Assembly: GCA_022361155.1 (NCBI GenBank)
Contig: JAKSBK010000421.1
Location: forward strand, 1-39,634
From: Pseudomonadota bacterium
Lineage (GTDB): Bacteria; Myxococcota_A; Polyangia; Polyangiales; JAKSBK01
DNA length: 39,634 nucleotides
Reading direction: 5' to 3'
Shown: positions 23,141-30,398 of the stretch, piece by piece
Layout: each line of letters starts with the position of its first letter
Numbering within the stretch: the first letter of the stretch is position 1
Program-made: the position numbers and the translations under genes
Notes under the pieces: model-generated
Told to the model about the DNA's origin: nothing
Database searches by the model: none
What the model saw: the letters and a program-made list of their open reading frames with translations, nothing else

Positions 23141-24700
23141 CTAAAGGGGTAAGTTGCCGTGCTTGCGCGGCGGGTTGCTGTCGCGTTTTTCCCGCAGCAG
23201 CTCGAGCGCGCCGATGACGTGCCGGCGTGTGCTTCGCGGGTGTATCACGGCATCGACGAAGCCGAGCTCGGCGGCCTTGAAGGGGTTGGCAAACTTGCTG
23301 CGGTACTCCTCGACGAACCGCAGTCTGGCGAGCTCCTCGTCGTCAGCGTCCTCGATCTCTTTGCGGTACACGATGTTCACGGCGCCCTCGGGTCCCATCA
23401 CCGCGACTTCGGCTGTGGGATAGGCGTAGTTGATGTCACCACGAATGTGCTTGGAGCTCATGACGTCGTAGGCGCCGCCGTAGGCCTTGCGTGTGATCAC
23501 GGTCACTTTGGGCACGGTAGCTTCGCAGTAAGCATAGAGCAGCTTGGCACCATGCTTGATGATGCCGCCGTATTCCTGACTCGTGCCGGGAAGAAAGCCG
23601 GGTACGTCCACGAACGTGAGCAGGGGGATGTTGAAGCAATCGCAAAAACGCACGAAGCGGCCCGCCTTGAGCGACGCGTCGATGTCCAGGCAACCTGCGA
23701 GCACCAGCGGTTGATTCGCGACGATTCCAACGCTCTGTCCAGCCAGGCGTGCGAAGCCTACGATGATGTTGGTAGCGAAACCCGAGTGGATCTGAAACAG
23801 CTTCCCCGCGTCCACCACGTGCTCGATGAGCTGCAGCATGTCGTAAGGTTTGGAAGGATCTTGCGGCACCAGGCTCTCGAGCTGCTCACACGGCGTATCG
23901 ACGGGATCGGTGCACTCGGCTCTGGGAGGGTCTTGTTGGTTGTTGCTCGGAAGAAACGAAAGGAGCCGGCGTACTTCTTTCAGGCAGTGCTCGTCGTCGT
24001 CGCACGCGAAGTGAGCCACGCCGCTCTTGTTGTTGTGTGTAGCGGCGCCGCCGAGCTCCTCCTTGCTGACCTTCTCGTGGGTCACGGTGCGTATGACATC
24101 CGGGCCGGTTATGAACATGTAGGATGAGCCGCTCACCATGAAGACGAAATCCGTGAGCGCGGGGCTGTACACGGCGCCTCCGGCACACGGACCCATGATC
24201 GCGCTGATTTGCGGCACGACGCCCGACGCCAAGGTGTTTCGCAGGAAGATCTCTGCATAACCGGCAAGCGATTCGACACCCTCCTGGATGCGTGCGCCGC
24301 CCGAGTCGTTGAGCCCGATCACCGGAGCGCCGACCTTGAGCGCAAGGTCCATGATCTTGCAGATCTTCTCCGCGTAGGCTGCGCTCAGCGAGCCGCCGAA
24401 CACCGTAAAATCCTGCGCGAACACAAATACCTTGCGTCCGTCCACAAGACCGTAGCCCGTGACGACTCCGTCTCCCGGTATCCGCTGCTCATCCATGCGG
24501 AAGTCGTGGCAGCGGTGGGTGACGAGGCGGTCGAGCTCCACAAAGGACCCCGCGTCGAGCAACAGATCGATGCGCTCGCGGGCGGTGCGCTTGCCTGAGG
24601 CATGCTGCTTGTCGATTCGGCTTTGGCCGCCTCCCAGGAGGGCCAGCCGGTCCAGCCGTTCGAGACGCTCGACGGGATCCGTGAGCTTTTCGTCCGCCAT
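23141..24700 (-). CDS. pccB: Acyl-CoA (propionyl/methylmalonyl-type) carboxylase carboxyltransferase subunit
   Basis: Beta subunit that moves CO2 from carboxybiotin to an acyl-CoA, most likely propionyl-CoA. The 519-residue protein is of family length and carries both crotonase-fold halves. The N-terminal half has [34 protein letters not shown] and the first oxyanion loop [16 protein letters not shown]. The C-terminal half has [20 protein letters not shown], the second loop [14 protein letters not shown] and [17 protein letters not shown], and it ends KHGNLPL. ATG 24700 gives the normal N-terminus. No biotin carboxylase or BCCP subunit is nearby, so it must pair with subunits coded elsewhere. 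It is cotranscribed with dctQM by spacing (13 nt). A related decarboxylase role is possible but not favoured. Confidence 0.93.
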   Translation of the reverse strand: MADEKLTDPVERLERLDRLALLGGGQSRIDKQHASGKRTARERIDLLLDAGSFVELDRLVTHRCHDFRMDEQRIPGDGVVTGYGLVDGRKVFVFAQDFTVFGGSLSAAYAEKICKIMDLALKVGAPVIGLNDSGGARIQEGVESLAGYAEIFLRNTLASGVVPQISAIMGPCAGGAVYSPALTDFVFMVSGSSYMFITGPDVIRTVTHEKVSKEELGGAATHNNKSGVAHFACDDDEHCLKEVRRLLSFLPSNNQQDPPRAECTDPVDTPCEQLESLVPQDPSKPYDMLQLIEHVVDAGKLFQIHSGFATNIIVGFARLAGQSVGIVANQPLVLAGCLDIDASLKAGRFVRFCDCFNIPLLTFVDVPGFLPGTSQEYGGIIKHGAKLLYAYCEATVPKVTVITRKAYGGAYDVMSSKHIRGDINYAYPTAEVAVMGPEGAVNIVYRKEIEDADDEELARLRFVEEYRSKFANPFKAAELGFVDAVIHPRSTRRHVIGALELLREKRDSNPPRKHGNLPL

Positions 24701-24744
24701 GGGCCCGAGGCATAGCGGACAAGCGCCGGCAGGGGAAGACGCCC

Positions 24745-25770
24745 TCAGCGGTTTGTCTTGCCCCCACCCTCGAGGGCCGTAGGCATTTGCGGGTCGCTCT
24801 TGCGGGCCAGTGCATCCTTGATGTCGATTCCGAGGGGCCAGACTACGCCAGCAAGGCCCCCGACGCCGGACGTAACAAGCTTGGCCAACTGCAGCAGGAT
24901 CCCGGTCGCGAGGGCGTTGGCTTCAGCCACCCCGACCCGGCCGTACAGAAAGACCATCGCACCCTCGACCGCGCCGGCACCGCCTACCGTCAGCGGAAAA
25001 TAGGTGGCGGCCGCTGCCAGCGGCACGACCACCAGAGAGTCCATGGGTGTCACGGTCGCATCCAGCGCCGTAACCAGTACATGGCCGCTGACCGCCACGA
25101 GCGTATGCGTAGCCATGGCGAACGGGGCAGCCAGCATGAAGGGCCAAAACAGCTTGATCGCCGGCAGGCCCGCGGCCCAGCGGCTCAGGCCTCCCGGCAG
25201 CCACTCCGCCAGGCGCCGGCCCAGGCCGATCGCCAAGATGACGCCGATGCCGGCGGTCAGGCCCAGCGCGCTCCACAGCCAGATACCCTCGACGCCTGGG
25301 AGCGGGTTCAGATAGAACACGCTGGCCGCCAGCAGGATTAAGCCCGCTAGACCGAAAACCCGATCTACGAACACGACCGCGAGCGCTCCGGTCAGTCCGC
25401 GCTCCGAAAATGCCTGCCGGGTGCCAAGCGCACGCAACAGGTCGCCCGCTACCGCGCCCGGTAGCAGGTTGTAGAACATGCCTACCAGGTGCAGGTGCAG
25501 CAGGCGTCGAAGTCGAGGTGGGTTGCCGGCCCCGTAGGCGCGCAGAATGAGGGACCATCGGACCGCTGCCAGCGCCAGAGCCAGCAGGTACAGCGCGATA
25601 CCGAGCACGACCGCCCAGGCGGACACCCGACCGAGGGCCCCCAGCAATTGCGCGGGCTCGACGATGGTGAGCAGGTAGCCCAGGGCGCCGGTGGTGATGA
25701 GCAGACGCAGCGCCAAGCCCGTGAACCGCCGAACGGGCCGGCGCGCCGTGCCCTTCCTGGGCTCCGCCAC
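24745..25770 (-). CDS. LPG-synthase-TM/UPF0104-family membrane protein
   Basis: A 341-residue integral membrane protein with about eight hydrophobic segments ([42 protein letters not shown]-type region [17 protein letters not shown], and others). Family-typical spots are [16 protein letters not shown] between helices 2 and 3, DRVFGL, and [19 protein letters not shown] near the C-terminus. These match the membrane domain shared by lysyl-phosphatidylglycerol synthase and YbhN-like proteins, here without the synthase domain. Members are thought to act as lipid flippases or glycolipid exporters. GTG 25770 lies 3 nt after the gcvH stop, implying cotranscription. The specific lipid is unknown. Confidence 0.85.
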   Translation of the reverse strand: MAEPRKGTARRPVRRFTGLALRLLITTGALGYLLTIVEPAQLLGALGRVSAWAVVLGIALYLLALALAAVRWSLILRAYGAGNPPRLRRLLHLHLVGMFYNLLPGAVAGDLLRALGTRQAFSERGLTGALAVVFVDRVFGLAGLILLAASVFYLNPLPGVEGIWLWSALGLTAGIGVILAIGLGRRLAEWLPGGLSRWAAGLPAIKLFWPFMLAAPFAMATHTLVAVSGHVLVTALDATVTPMDSLVVVPLAAAATYFPLTVGGAGAVEGAMVFLYGRVGVAEANALATGILLQLAKLVTSGVGGLAGVVWPLGIDIKDALARKSDPQMPTALEGGGKTNR

Positions 25771-25773
25771 CGG

Positions 25774-26166
25774 TCAGGACTCAAGCGTTCCCACGAACTG
25801 CTCGTAGGCGTCCGCGTCCATCAGCGCCTTGAGCTCCCGCTTATCGGTGGGGCGAATCAGTACCATCCAGCCCTCACCGTAGGGCGCTTCGTTGACCAGC
25901 TCGGGGCTTTCCTGCAGCTGGTCGTTGATCTCCACGATCTCCCCGCTAATGGGAGCGAACAGCTCGCTCACCGCCTTGACAGACTCGATGTCCCCGAAGT
26001 GCGCGAGCGCTTCCAGCGTTGTCTGCGGCTCCGGCAGGTCCACCAGCGTGATGTCGCCAAGCTGCTCGACCGCAAAGGACGTGATCCCGATGCGGACGAC
26101 GTCCCCTTCGTCGGATGCCCACTCGTGATCCTTGGTGTACCTCAGGTTCGCTGGAAAAGTTGCCAT
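25774..26166 (-). CDS. gcvH: Glycine cleavage system H protein
   Basis: Lipoyl carrier that shuttles the aminomethyl group between P, T and L proteins. The 130-residue protein has the H-protein opening LRYTKDHEWAS, GITSFAVEQLGDITLVDLP, the lipoylated lysine (Lys64) in FGDIESVKAVSELFAPISGE and GEGWMVLI. Length and motif order are typical. ATG 26166 is 9 nt after the gcvT stop. gcvP and lpd are not in the window. Confidence 0.97.
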   Translation of the reverse strand: MATFPANLRYTKDHEWASDEGDVVRIGITSFAVEQLGDITLVDLPEPQTTLEALAHFGDIESVKAVSELFAPISGEIVEINDQLQESPELVNEAPYGEGWMVLIRPTDKRELKALMDADAYEQFVGTLES

Positions 26167-26175
26167 GATCTATTT

Positions 26176-27279
26176 TCACCGTTGCCGCTTATAAAATGGA
26201 GTGCGTACGACTTCCGCCTTCACGACCTTGCCGCGGATCTCGATCCCCAGCTCGGTCCCTCGCTTGGATGCCGCGGTGGGGACGTAGGCAAGACCGAGGT
26301 TGTGCCCCACGGTGAGACCTGGGCCGCCGCTTGTGACGCGGCCAATTCGCTCACCTGACCTGTCTAGCACCGGGTAGCCGGTACGTGCGATACCTCGTCC
26401 ACGCATCTGGAAGCCCACCAGCTTGCGCGAAACTCCCTGCCGCTTGCAGGCTTGCAGCGCGGACTGGCCCAGGAAGCTCGGCTTGCTCAAATTGACGACC
26501 CAGCCGATTCCGGCCTCGAAGGGATTCGTGCTTTCGTCGATGTCCTGCCCGTACAGACACAAGCGTGCTTCCAGGCGCAGCGTGTCTCGGGCTCCCAGAC
26601 CCGCCGGCTGGAGCCCGAATCGGTCACTTTTCTTCATCACCTGTCGCCAGATTGGCACTGCGGCATCGGGCTCGCAGAACAGCTCGAAGCCGTCCTCGCC
26701 TGTGTAACCGGTGCGTGCGGCGATAATCGAGCGGCCGCAAAGGTCCCCGCGGGCGAGCCGAAACGGTGCCAGGCCGGTCAAGTCAGCTTCTGCGCCGCAG
26801 GCGCGCAGGATGCTCTCGGCCTTGGGTCCCTGCAGCGCCATTAGGGCGTAATCGTCGCTTCGGTCTACGAACTGGCAGCGCTGGGCAGTGAGTTGTCGAA
26901 AATGAGACACCAGCTTGGTGCGGTTGGCCGCGTTGCAGACGACCACAAAGCGCTCGTGCTGCAGGCGGTAAACAATAAGGTCGTCGAGGATTCCTCCCTG
27001 CTCGTTGCAGCACACGGTGTACATGGCCTGACCCGCCTCGAGACTGTCGACGTCGCCCGCTACGATATACTGGAGGGCCGCACACGCGCCCGGCCCCTGC
27101 AGCACGAACTCGCCCATGTGCGACACATCGAACAGGCCCGCCGCCTCGCGCACCGCACGATGCTCCGCGGTCACCCCGCTGTAGCGGACGGGCAACCTGA
27201 ACCCCGCGAAATCGACCAGGCGGCCCCCGAGTTCCCGGTGGACCTCATCCAGGGGGCTTGGGCGCGAGACCGACTCCAT
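26176..27279 (-). CDS. gcvT: Glycine cleavage system aminomethyltransferase (T protein)
   Basis: Tetrahydrofolate-dependent enzyme releasing ammonia and methylene-THF from the aminomethyl-H protein. The 367-residue protein has VDFAGFRLPVRYSGVTAEH, LFDVSHMGEF, GGILDDLIVYRL (with the catalytic Asp), MALQGPKAESIL, ARTGYTGEDGFELFC, GLGARDTLRLEARLCLYGQD and GRVTSGGPGLTVGHNLGLAYV. ATG 27279 gives the canonical N-terminus; the extension to 27414 overlaps the divergent gene and is rejected. The 93-nt divergent gap to the FHA regulator has no recognisable glycine riboswitch. Confidence 0.96.
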   Translation of the reverse strand: MESVSRPSPLDEVHRELGGRLVDFAGFRLPVRYSGVTAEHRAVREAAGLFDVSHMGEFVLQGPGACAALQYIVAGDVDSLEAGQAMYTVCCNEQGGILDDLIVYRLQHERFVVVCNAANRTKLVSHFRQLTAQRCQFVDRSDDYALMALQGPKAESILRACGAEADLTGLAPFRLARGDLCGRSIIAARTGYTGEDGFELFCEPDAAVPIWRQVMKKSDRFGLQPAGLGARDTLRLEARLCLYGQDIDESTNPFEAGIGWVVNLSKPSFLGQSALQACKRQGVSRKLVGFQMRGRGIARTGYPVLDRSGERIGRVTSGGPGLTVGHNLGLAYVPTAASKRGTELGIEIRGKVVKAEVVRTPFYKRQR

Positions 27280-27372
27280 GCCGGGACCATAGCGGTGCTG
27301 TGCACCCCACGGCAAGCGATGAAAGCAACCTCCGTCCCACGCGGCCGATAATCGCGGCAAAGGAGCGCCGGC

Positions 27373-28899
27373 ATGAACACACTTCGGGTCTATCGCGGGG
27401 GCGAGCTGATTCACGACGCTCGGCTCGGCAGCTGTCCGCTAGAGATAGGCTCTGCCGCCGACTGCGACCTTCGCGTGCAGGACCCGGAGATCGGACCGCG
27501 CCATTGGCTCGTGCGCGAGCAAGCGGGCAGCGTAGTCGCCTACGACGTTGGCGGTGGCAAGTCCCGGCGTTCGCTGCCATTGCCCTTGGCGCAGCCCGTT
27601 CCCCTCGGTAGACACCACCGCCTACTGCGAGTGCAGGCTCCGCAGACGAAGGGGCGCGGCCATGCGAGGGGTCCGAGCGAAGGCCCTGGGGATCGGGGCT
27701 CGAGTTGCCCGCCGGGCGCTGCGCTGAGCCTGGTGGTCGGGTGCGGGCAGGACGCACGCCGGTTTGCGGTGCGCGACAAGCCCATCTCGGTCGGCTCGGC
27801 GTCCGAAAACCAGCTCGTGCTGCACGACCAAGCTGTCAGCCCGCAGCATTGCCGCTTCCAGCCGAGCCGAGCTGGCCTGCTGGTAAAGGATCTCGGCAGT
27901 CGCAACGGCACTTACCTGGATGGCGTGCGGGTGCAGCAAGCCTATGTGCTGCCGGGTTCGCGCATCCGGTTGGGGCGCACGGACCTGTGGGCCCTCGAAC
28001 GCCGTCCGGCGGCTGACCCTGAGTTTCCGATTGCAGCTTCCGTGGCGATGCGACAGGTGCTGGCCGAGGCAACGCGCTACGCCAGGCTTCCGTGGCCGGT
28101 CTTGCTCTTGGGAGAGACGGGCTGCGGCAAGGAGGTCCTGGCACGCCGGCTGCATGAGCAAAGCGCACGCCCCGGGCGCTTTGTGGCGCTCAACGCCGGC
28201 GGACTGCCCGCGCAGCTGGTGGAATCCGAGCTGTTCGGTCACGAGCGGGGCTCGTTTACGGGAGCAACCAACCGCCATTGCGGAGCCTTCGAGCAGGCGC
28301 ATCGCGGCACGTTGTTCCTGGATGAGATCGGTGAGCTGCCGCTTGCGCTGCAGGCGCGGCTGCTTCGCGTGTTGGAAACCTGGCGCATCCGGCGGGTAGG
28401 AGCGGAGAGCGAGCTGGCGGTGGACGTGCGTCTCGTTTGTGCCACGCACCGCGACCTACGCAGCCTGGCCGGCTCCTCCGAGTTTCGTCTCGATTTGTAC
28501 TACCGTCTTGCCCGTCTGGTGATTGAAATCGCACCCCTGCGCGAGCGAGCCGATGACATCGAACCGCTCGCTGCCCATTTTCTACGCTCGATTCAGTCGC
28601 AGGTGGGTCCCCGCTCGCTCAGCCCGGAAGCGCTGGCGCTCTTGCGCGGATACTCCTGGCCCGGCAACGCCCGCGAGCTCATGAACGTGCTTTGCATTGC
28701 TGCGGCCGCCGGTCCCTCCCCTTGCATCGAGCGTGATGACGTTGCAGCCGCGCTACGCCGCATCACAGCAGAGGCCAGCAACGAATTCAGTCCGAAGGCG
28801 CTGCGGCGGGTAGTCGACGGCTACGGCGGCAACGTCGCCGCAGCCGCGAGGGCGCTGGGTGTGCCGCGGACTACGTTGCGCGATCGCATCAAGCCTTAG
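27373..28899 (+). CDS. FHA-domain sigma54-dependent transcriptional activator
   Basis: A 508-residue enhancer-binding protein. Residues 1-90 look like a degenerate FHA fold (LEIGSAADCDLRVQDPEIG, then PRHWLVRE). Residues 115-210 are a clear FHA domain (ISVGSASENQLVLHD, SPQHCRFQP, DLGSRNGTYLDGVRV), a phosphothreonine-binding module. Residues 215-445 are the AAA+ domain with Walker A GETGCGKE (about 246), sigma54-contact loop GSFTGAT (about 292, Ser instead of the usual Ala), Walker B GTLFLDEIGELP and the arginine-finger region. The C-terminus has a Fis-type HTH (NVAAAARALGVPRTTLRDRI). AGGAG precedes the ATG. It is likely governed by Ser/Thr-kinase phosphorylation through FHA. Targets are unknown. 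Confidence 0.92.
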   Translation: MNTLRVYRGGELIHDARLGSCPLEIGSAADCDLRVQDPEIGPRHWLVREQAGSVVAYDVGGGKSRRSLPLPLAQPVPLGRHHRLLRVQAPQTKGRGHARGPSEGPGDRGSSCPPGAALSLVVGCGQDARRFAVRDKPISVGSASENQLVLHDQAVSPQHCRFQPSRAGLLVKDLGSRNGTYLDGVRVQQAYVLPGSRIRLGRTDLWALERRPAADPEFPIAASVAMRQVLAEATRYARLPWPVLLLGETGCGKEVLARRLHEQSARPGRFVALNAGGLPAQLVESELFGHERGSFTGATNRHCGAFEQAHRGTLFLDEIGELPLALQARLLRVLETWRIRRVGAESELAVDVRLVCATHRDLRSLAGSSEFRLDLYYRLARLVIEIAPLRERADDIEPLAAHFLRSIQSQVGPRSLSPEALALLRGYSWPGNARELMNVLCIAAAAGPSPCIERDDVAAALRRITAEASNEFSPKALRRVVDGYGGNVAAAARALGVPRTTLRDRIKP

Positions 28900-29028
28900 T
28901 TCCTGCCCAGAATCGCGCCAGGCCGGCTTTCGTCCTCGAAAAAATCCTCGAAATAGCGCTGCTATTCCTGCGGTTTTTTACTGCGGGCGCGCTCGCCCTG
29001 GCCCTGGCATCGGATTCTGGGCAGGAAC
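28899..29028. repeat. Intergenic inverted-repeat element, copy B (130 bp)
   Basis: It starts at the last base of the regulator stop codon with GTTCCTGCCCAGAATC and ends with the exact inverse GATTCTGGGCAGGAAC (16 bp perfect). Inner arms GGCTTTCGTCCTCG and CTGCGGGCGCGCTCGCCCTGG are shared with copy A (17606-17747); the central part is different and holds a terminator-like hairpin. It sits between convergent genes. Confidence 0.8.
28939..28979. terminator. Symmetric bidirectional terminator inside element B
   Basis: A6 (28939-28944), 7 nt, stem-loop AATAGC-GCT-GCTATT (28952-28966), 7 nt, T6 (28974-28979). On either strand the hairpin is followed by a six-T run after 7 nt. It lies between the 3' ends of the FHA regulator (+) and the glycosyltransferase (-), where a shared terminator is expected. 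The stem is only 6 bp but sits within longer outer arms. Confidence 0.55.
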
Positions 29029-29088
29029 TGGGTCTTAAACCGGTATGGCGCCAGGTACAGCCACGGAGCGCGGCGCGGACCTCGTTGG

Positions 29089-29814
29089 TTACGGCGGGTG
29101 ACCGCGGGCGCGGCGAAACGCGTCGCGTGCAAGACGCACCCGCATCGACACCAGCTCGGAGCCTACTTCGAGCGCGCGTTGCCAGCTGGCGGACTTCGAC
29201 TTGCCGTGCAGGCGAGGGCGGCACTCGATCGTGACCCAAGAGACGCGCAGTCCGGCACGAAGCGCTCGAATCGGGAACTCGAAATTCAGAAAAAACGTGT
29301 CCGAAGCCAGTTGCTGCGGCAGGAAGAGCGCACGCCGAAAAAGGTACGGGCCATCGCTCTTCAGACGCACACCGTGCAGCAGCGTGATCAGGGTTCGCAC
29401 GCCGAGCGAGAGCGACTTACGCACGAGCCCGTCGTCGCGGCTGGCGTAGGCGGAAAGCACGACGTCAGCCTTTTCGGCAGCGGCCGCTTGCCTCAGCGTG
29501 CCGATCGCTTGGGGCGCGATCTGCCCATCTGCCGGAAGGAACGTGACCCACTCGCCGCGCGCGGCCGCAACTCCCGTCTTCAGGCCGGCTCCCATCCCGC
29601 AGCGCCGGTCGTGGCGCACGCTGCGCGCCGCAAAGCCGGCGAGGGCTTGATCGGCGAGCTCACCGCTGCCGTCCGAGGAACCGTCGTCCACGAACACGAT
29701 CTCGCTGTCGGGCTCGTGCGCGCTCAGCCATGTGCGGAGCTCCCGCAGCACCGCAGGCACGCTGCGCGCCTCATCGTGCGCCAAGATCACAACGGAAAGG
29801 TCGAGTGTGTCCAT
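29089..29814 (-). CDS. Family 2 glycosyltransferase (polyprenyl-phosphate sugar transferase-like)
   Basis: A 241-residue GT-A fold enzyme: VVILAHDEARSVPAVLREL, the nucleotide-sugar site EIVFVDDGSSDGSGELAD, GMGAGLKTGVAAARGEWV, then FLPADGQIAPQAI (the DxD-equivalent) and a C-terminal region with HGKSKS similar to dolichyl-phosphate-mannose-synthase-like enzymes. No membrane segment is evident. It is 23 nt after the acyltransferase gene and appears to be the last gene of a minus-strand run that includes two surface lipoproteins. Together with the acyltransferase it could modify a glycan or glycolipid. The donor and acceptor are unknown. Confidence 0.85.
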   Translation of the reverse strand: MDTLDLSVVILAHDEARSVPAVLRELRTWLSAHEPDSEIVFVDDGSSDGSGELADQALAGFAARSVRHDRRCGMGAGLKTGVAAARGEWVTFLPADGQIAPQAIGTLRQAAAAEKADVVLSAYASRDDGLVRKSLSLGVRTLITLLHGVRLKSDGPYLFRRALFLPQQLASDTFFLNFEFPIRALRAGLRVSWVTIECRPRLHGKSKSASWQRALEVGSELVSMRVRLARDAFRRARGHPP

Positions 29815-29837
29815 TGGATGACAAGAGCGCTCGGGTA

Positions 29838-30353
29838 CTAGCTGCGTTCTCGCAGCACGCGAGCCGGGACGCCTGCGGCCACGCTGAAGGGGGGGATCGA
29901 GCGTGTGACCACGGCGCCGGCCCCGATCTGCGCCCCCTCTCCAATGCGGACACCTGGGAGTACGACGCAGCCGACGCCAAGGTCCGCGTGGCGTTCGATG
30001 GTCACGGGTGCGAGGTCCAGCGGCGCGAACAGGATCGGAATGCTTCGATCCACTTCCTTGTGCACCGAGGTCAGGATCTTGACCCCCGGCGCTATGCCGA
30101 CCCGCTCACCGATCTCGATGCCGCCGGCGCTGTGCAGGAAACACTGTTGCCCGATCCAGGCCTCGTCGCCGATATCCATCCAGTTGTGGTGGTAGCCCTT
30201 CAGGATGGTCTGGTGTCCTACATACACGTTGTCACCCAGACGTATCCGGCTGGGATGAAACACCATCACGCCGGGTTCGAGAACGCAATGGTCGCCGCGC
30301 GCGGCGAAGTCGTCTGGCTGAAACTGCCCGCTCCCGTGGCTCCGGTGGCGCAT
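29838..30353 (-). CDS. Hexapeptide-repeat (left-handed beta-helix) acyltransferase
   Basis: A 171-residue O-acetyltransferase-type protein built of hexapeptide repeats: IRLGDNVYVGHQTILKG, MDIGDEAWIGQQCFLHS, IEIGERVGIAPGVKILTS with the likely catalytic His in SVHKEVD, then ADLGVGCVVLPGVRIGEGAQ and the typical end IPPFSVAAGVPARVLRE. It resembles sugar acetyltransferases of polysaccharide clusters (WcaF/CysE-like fold). ATG 30353 is 45 nt from the preceding lipoprotein gene. The acceptor is unknown, but pairing with a family 2 glycosyltransferase points to a glycan. Confidence 0.88.
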   Translation of the reverse strand: MRHRSHGSGQFQPDDFAARGDHCVLEPGVMVFHPSRIRLGDNVYVGHQTILKGYHHNWMDIGDEAWIGQQCFLHSAGGIEIGERVGIAPGVKILTSVHKEVDRSIPILFAPLDLAPVTIERHADLGVGCVVLPGVRIGEGAQIGAGAVVTRSIPPFSVAAGVPARVLRERS

Positions 30354-30398
30354 GATCGAAGCAGGTTGATCCGAAAGCTCCTAAGGCTCCACCCAAGC

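Noticed and set aside
27280-27372. Glycine riboswitch upstream of gcvT
   Set aside because: The divergent gap is only 93 nt and shows none of the paired aptamer sequence blocks expected for a glycine riboswitch.
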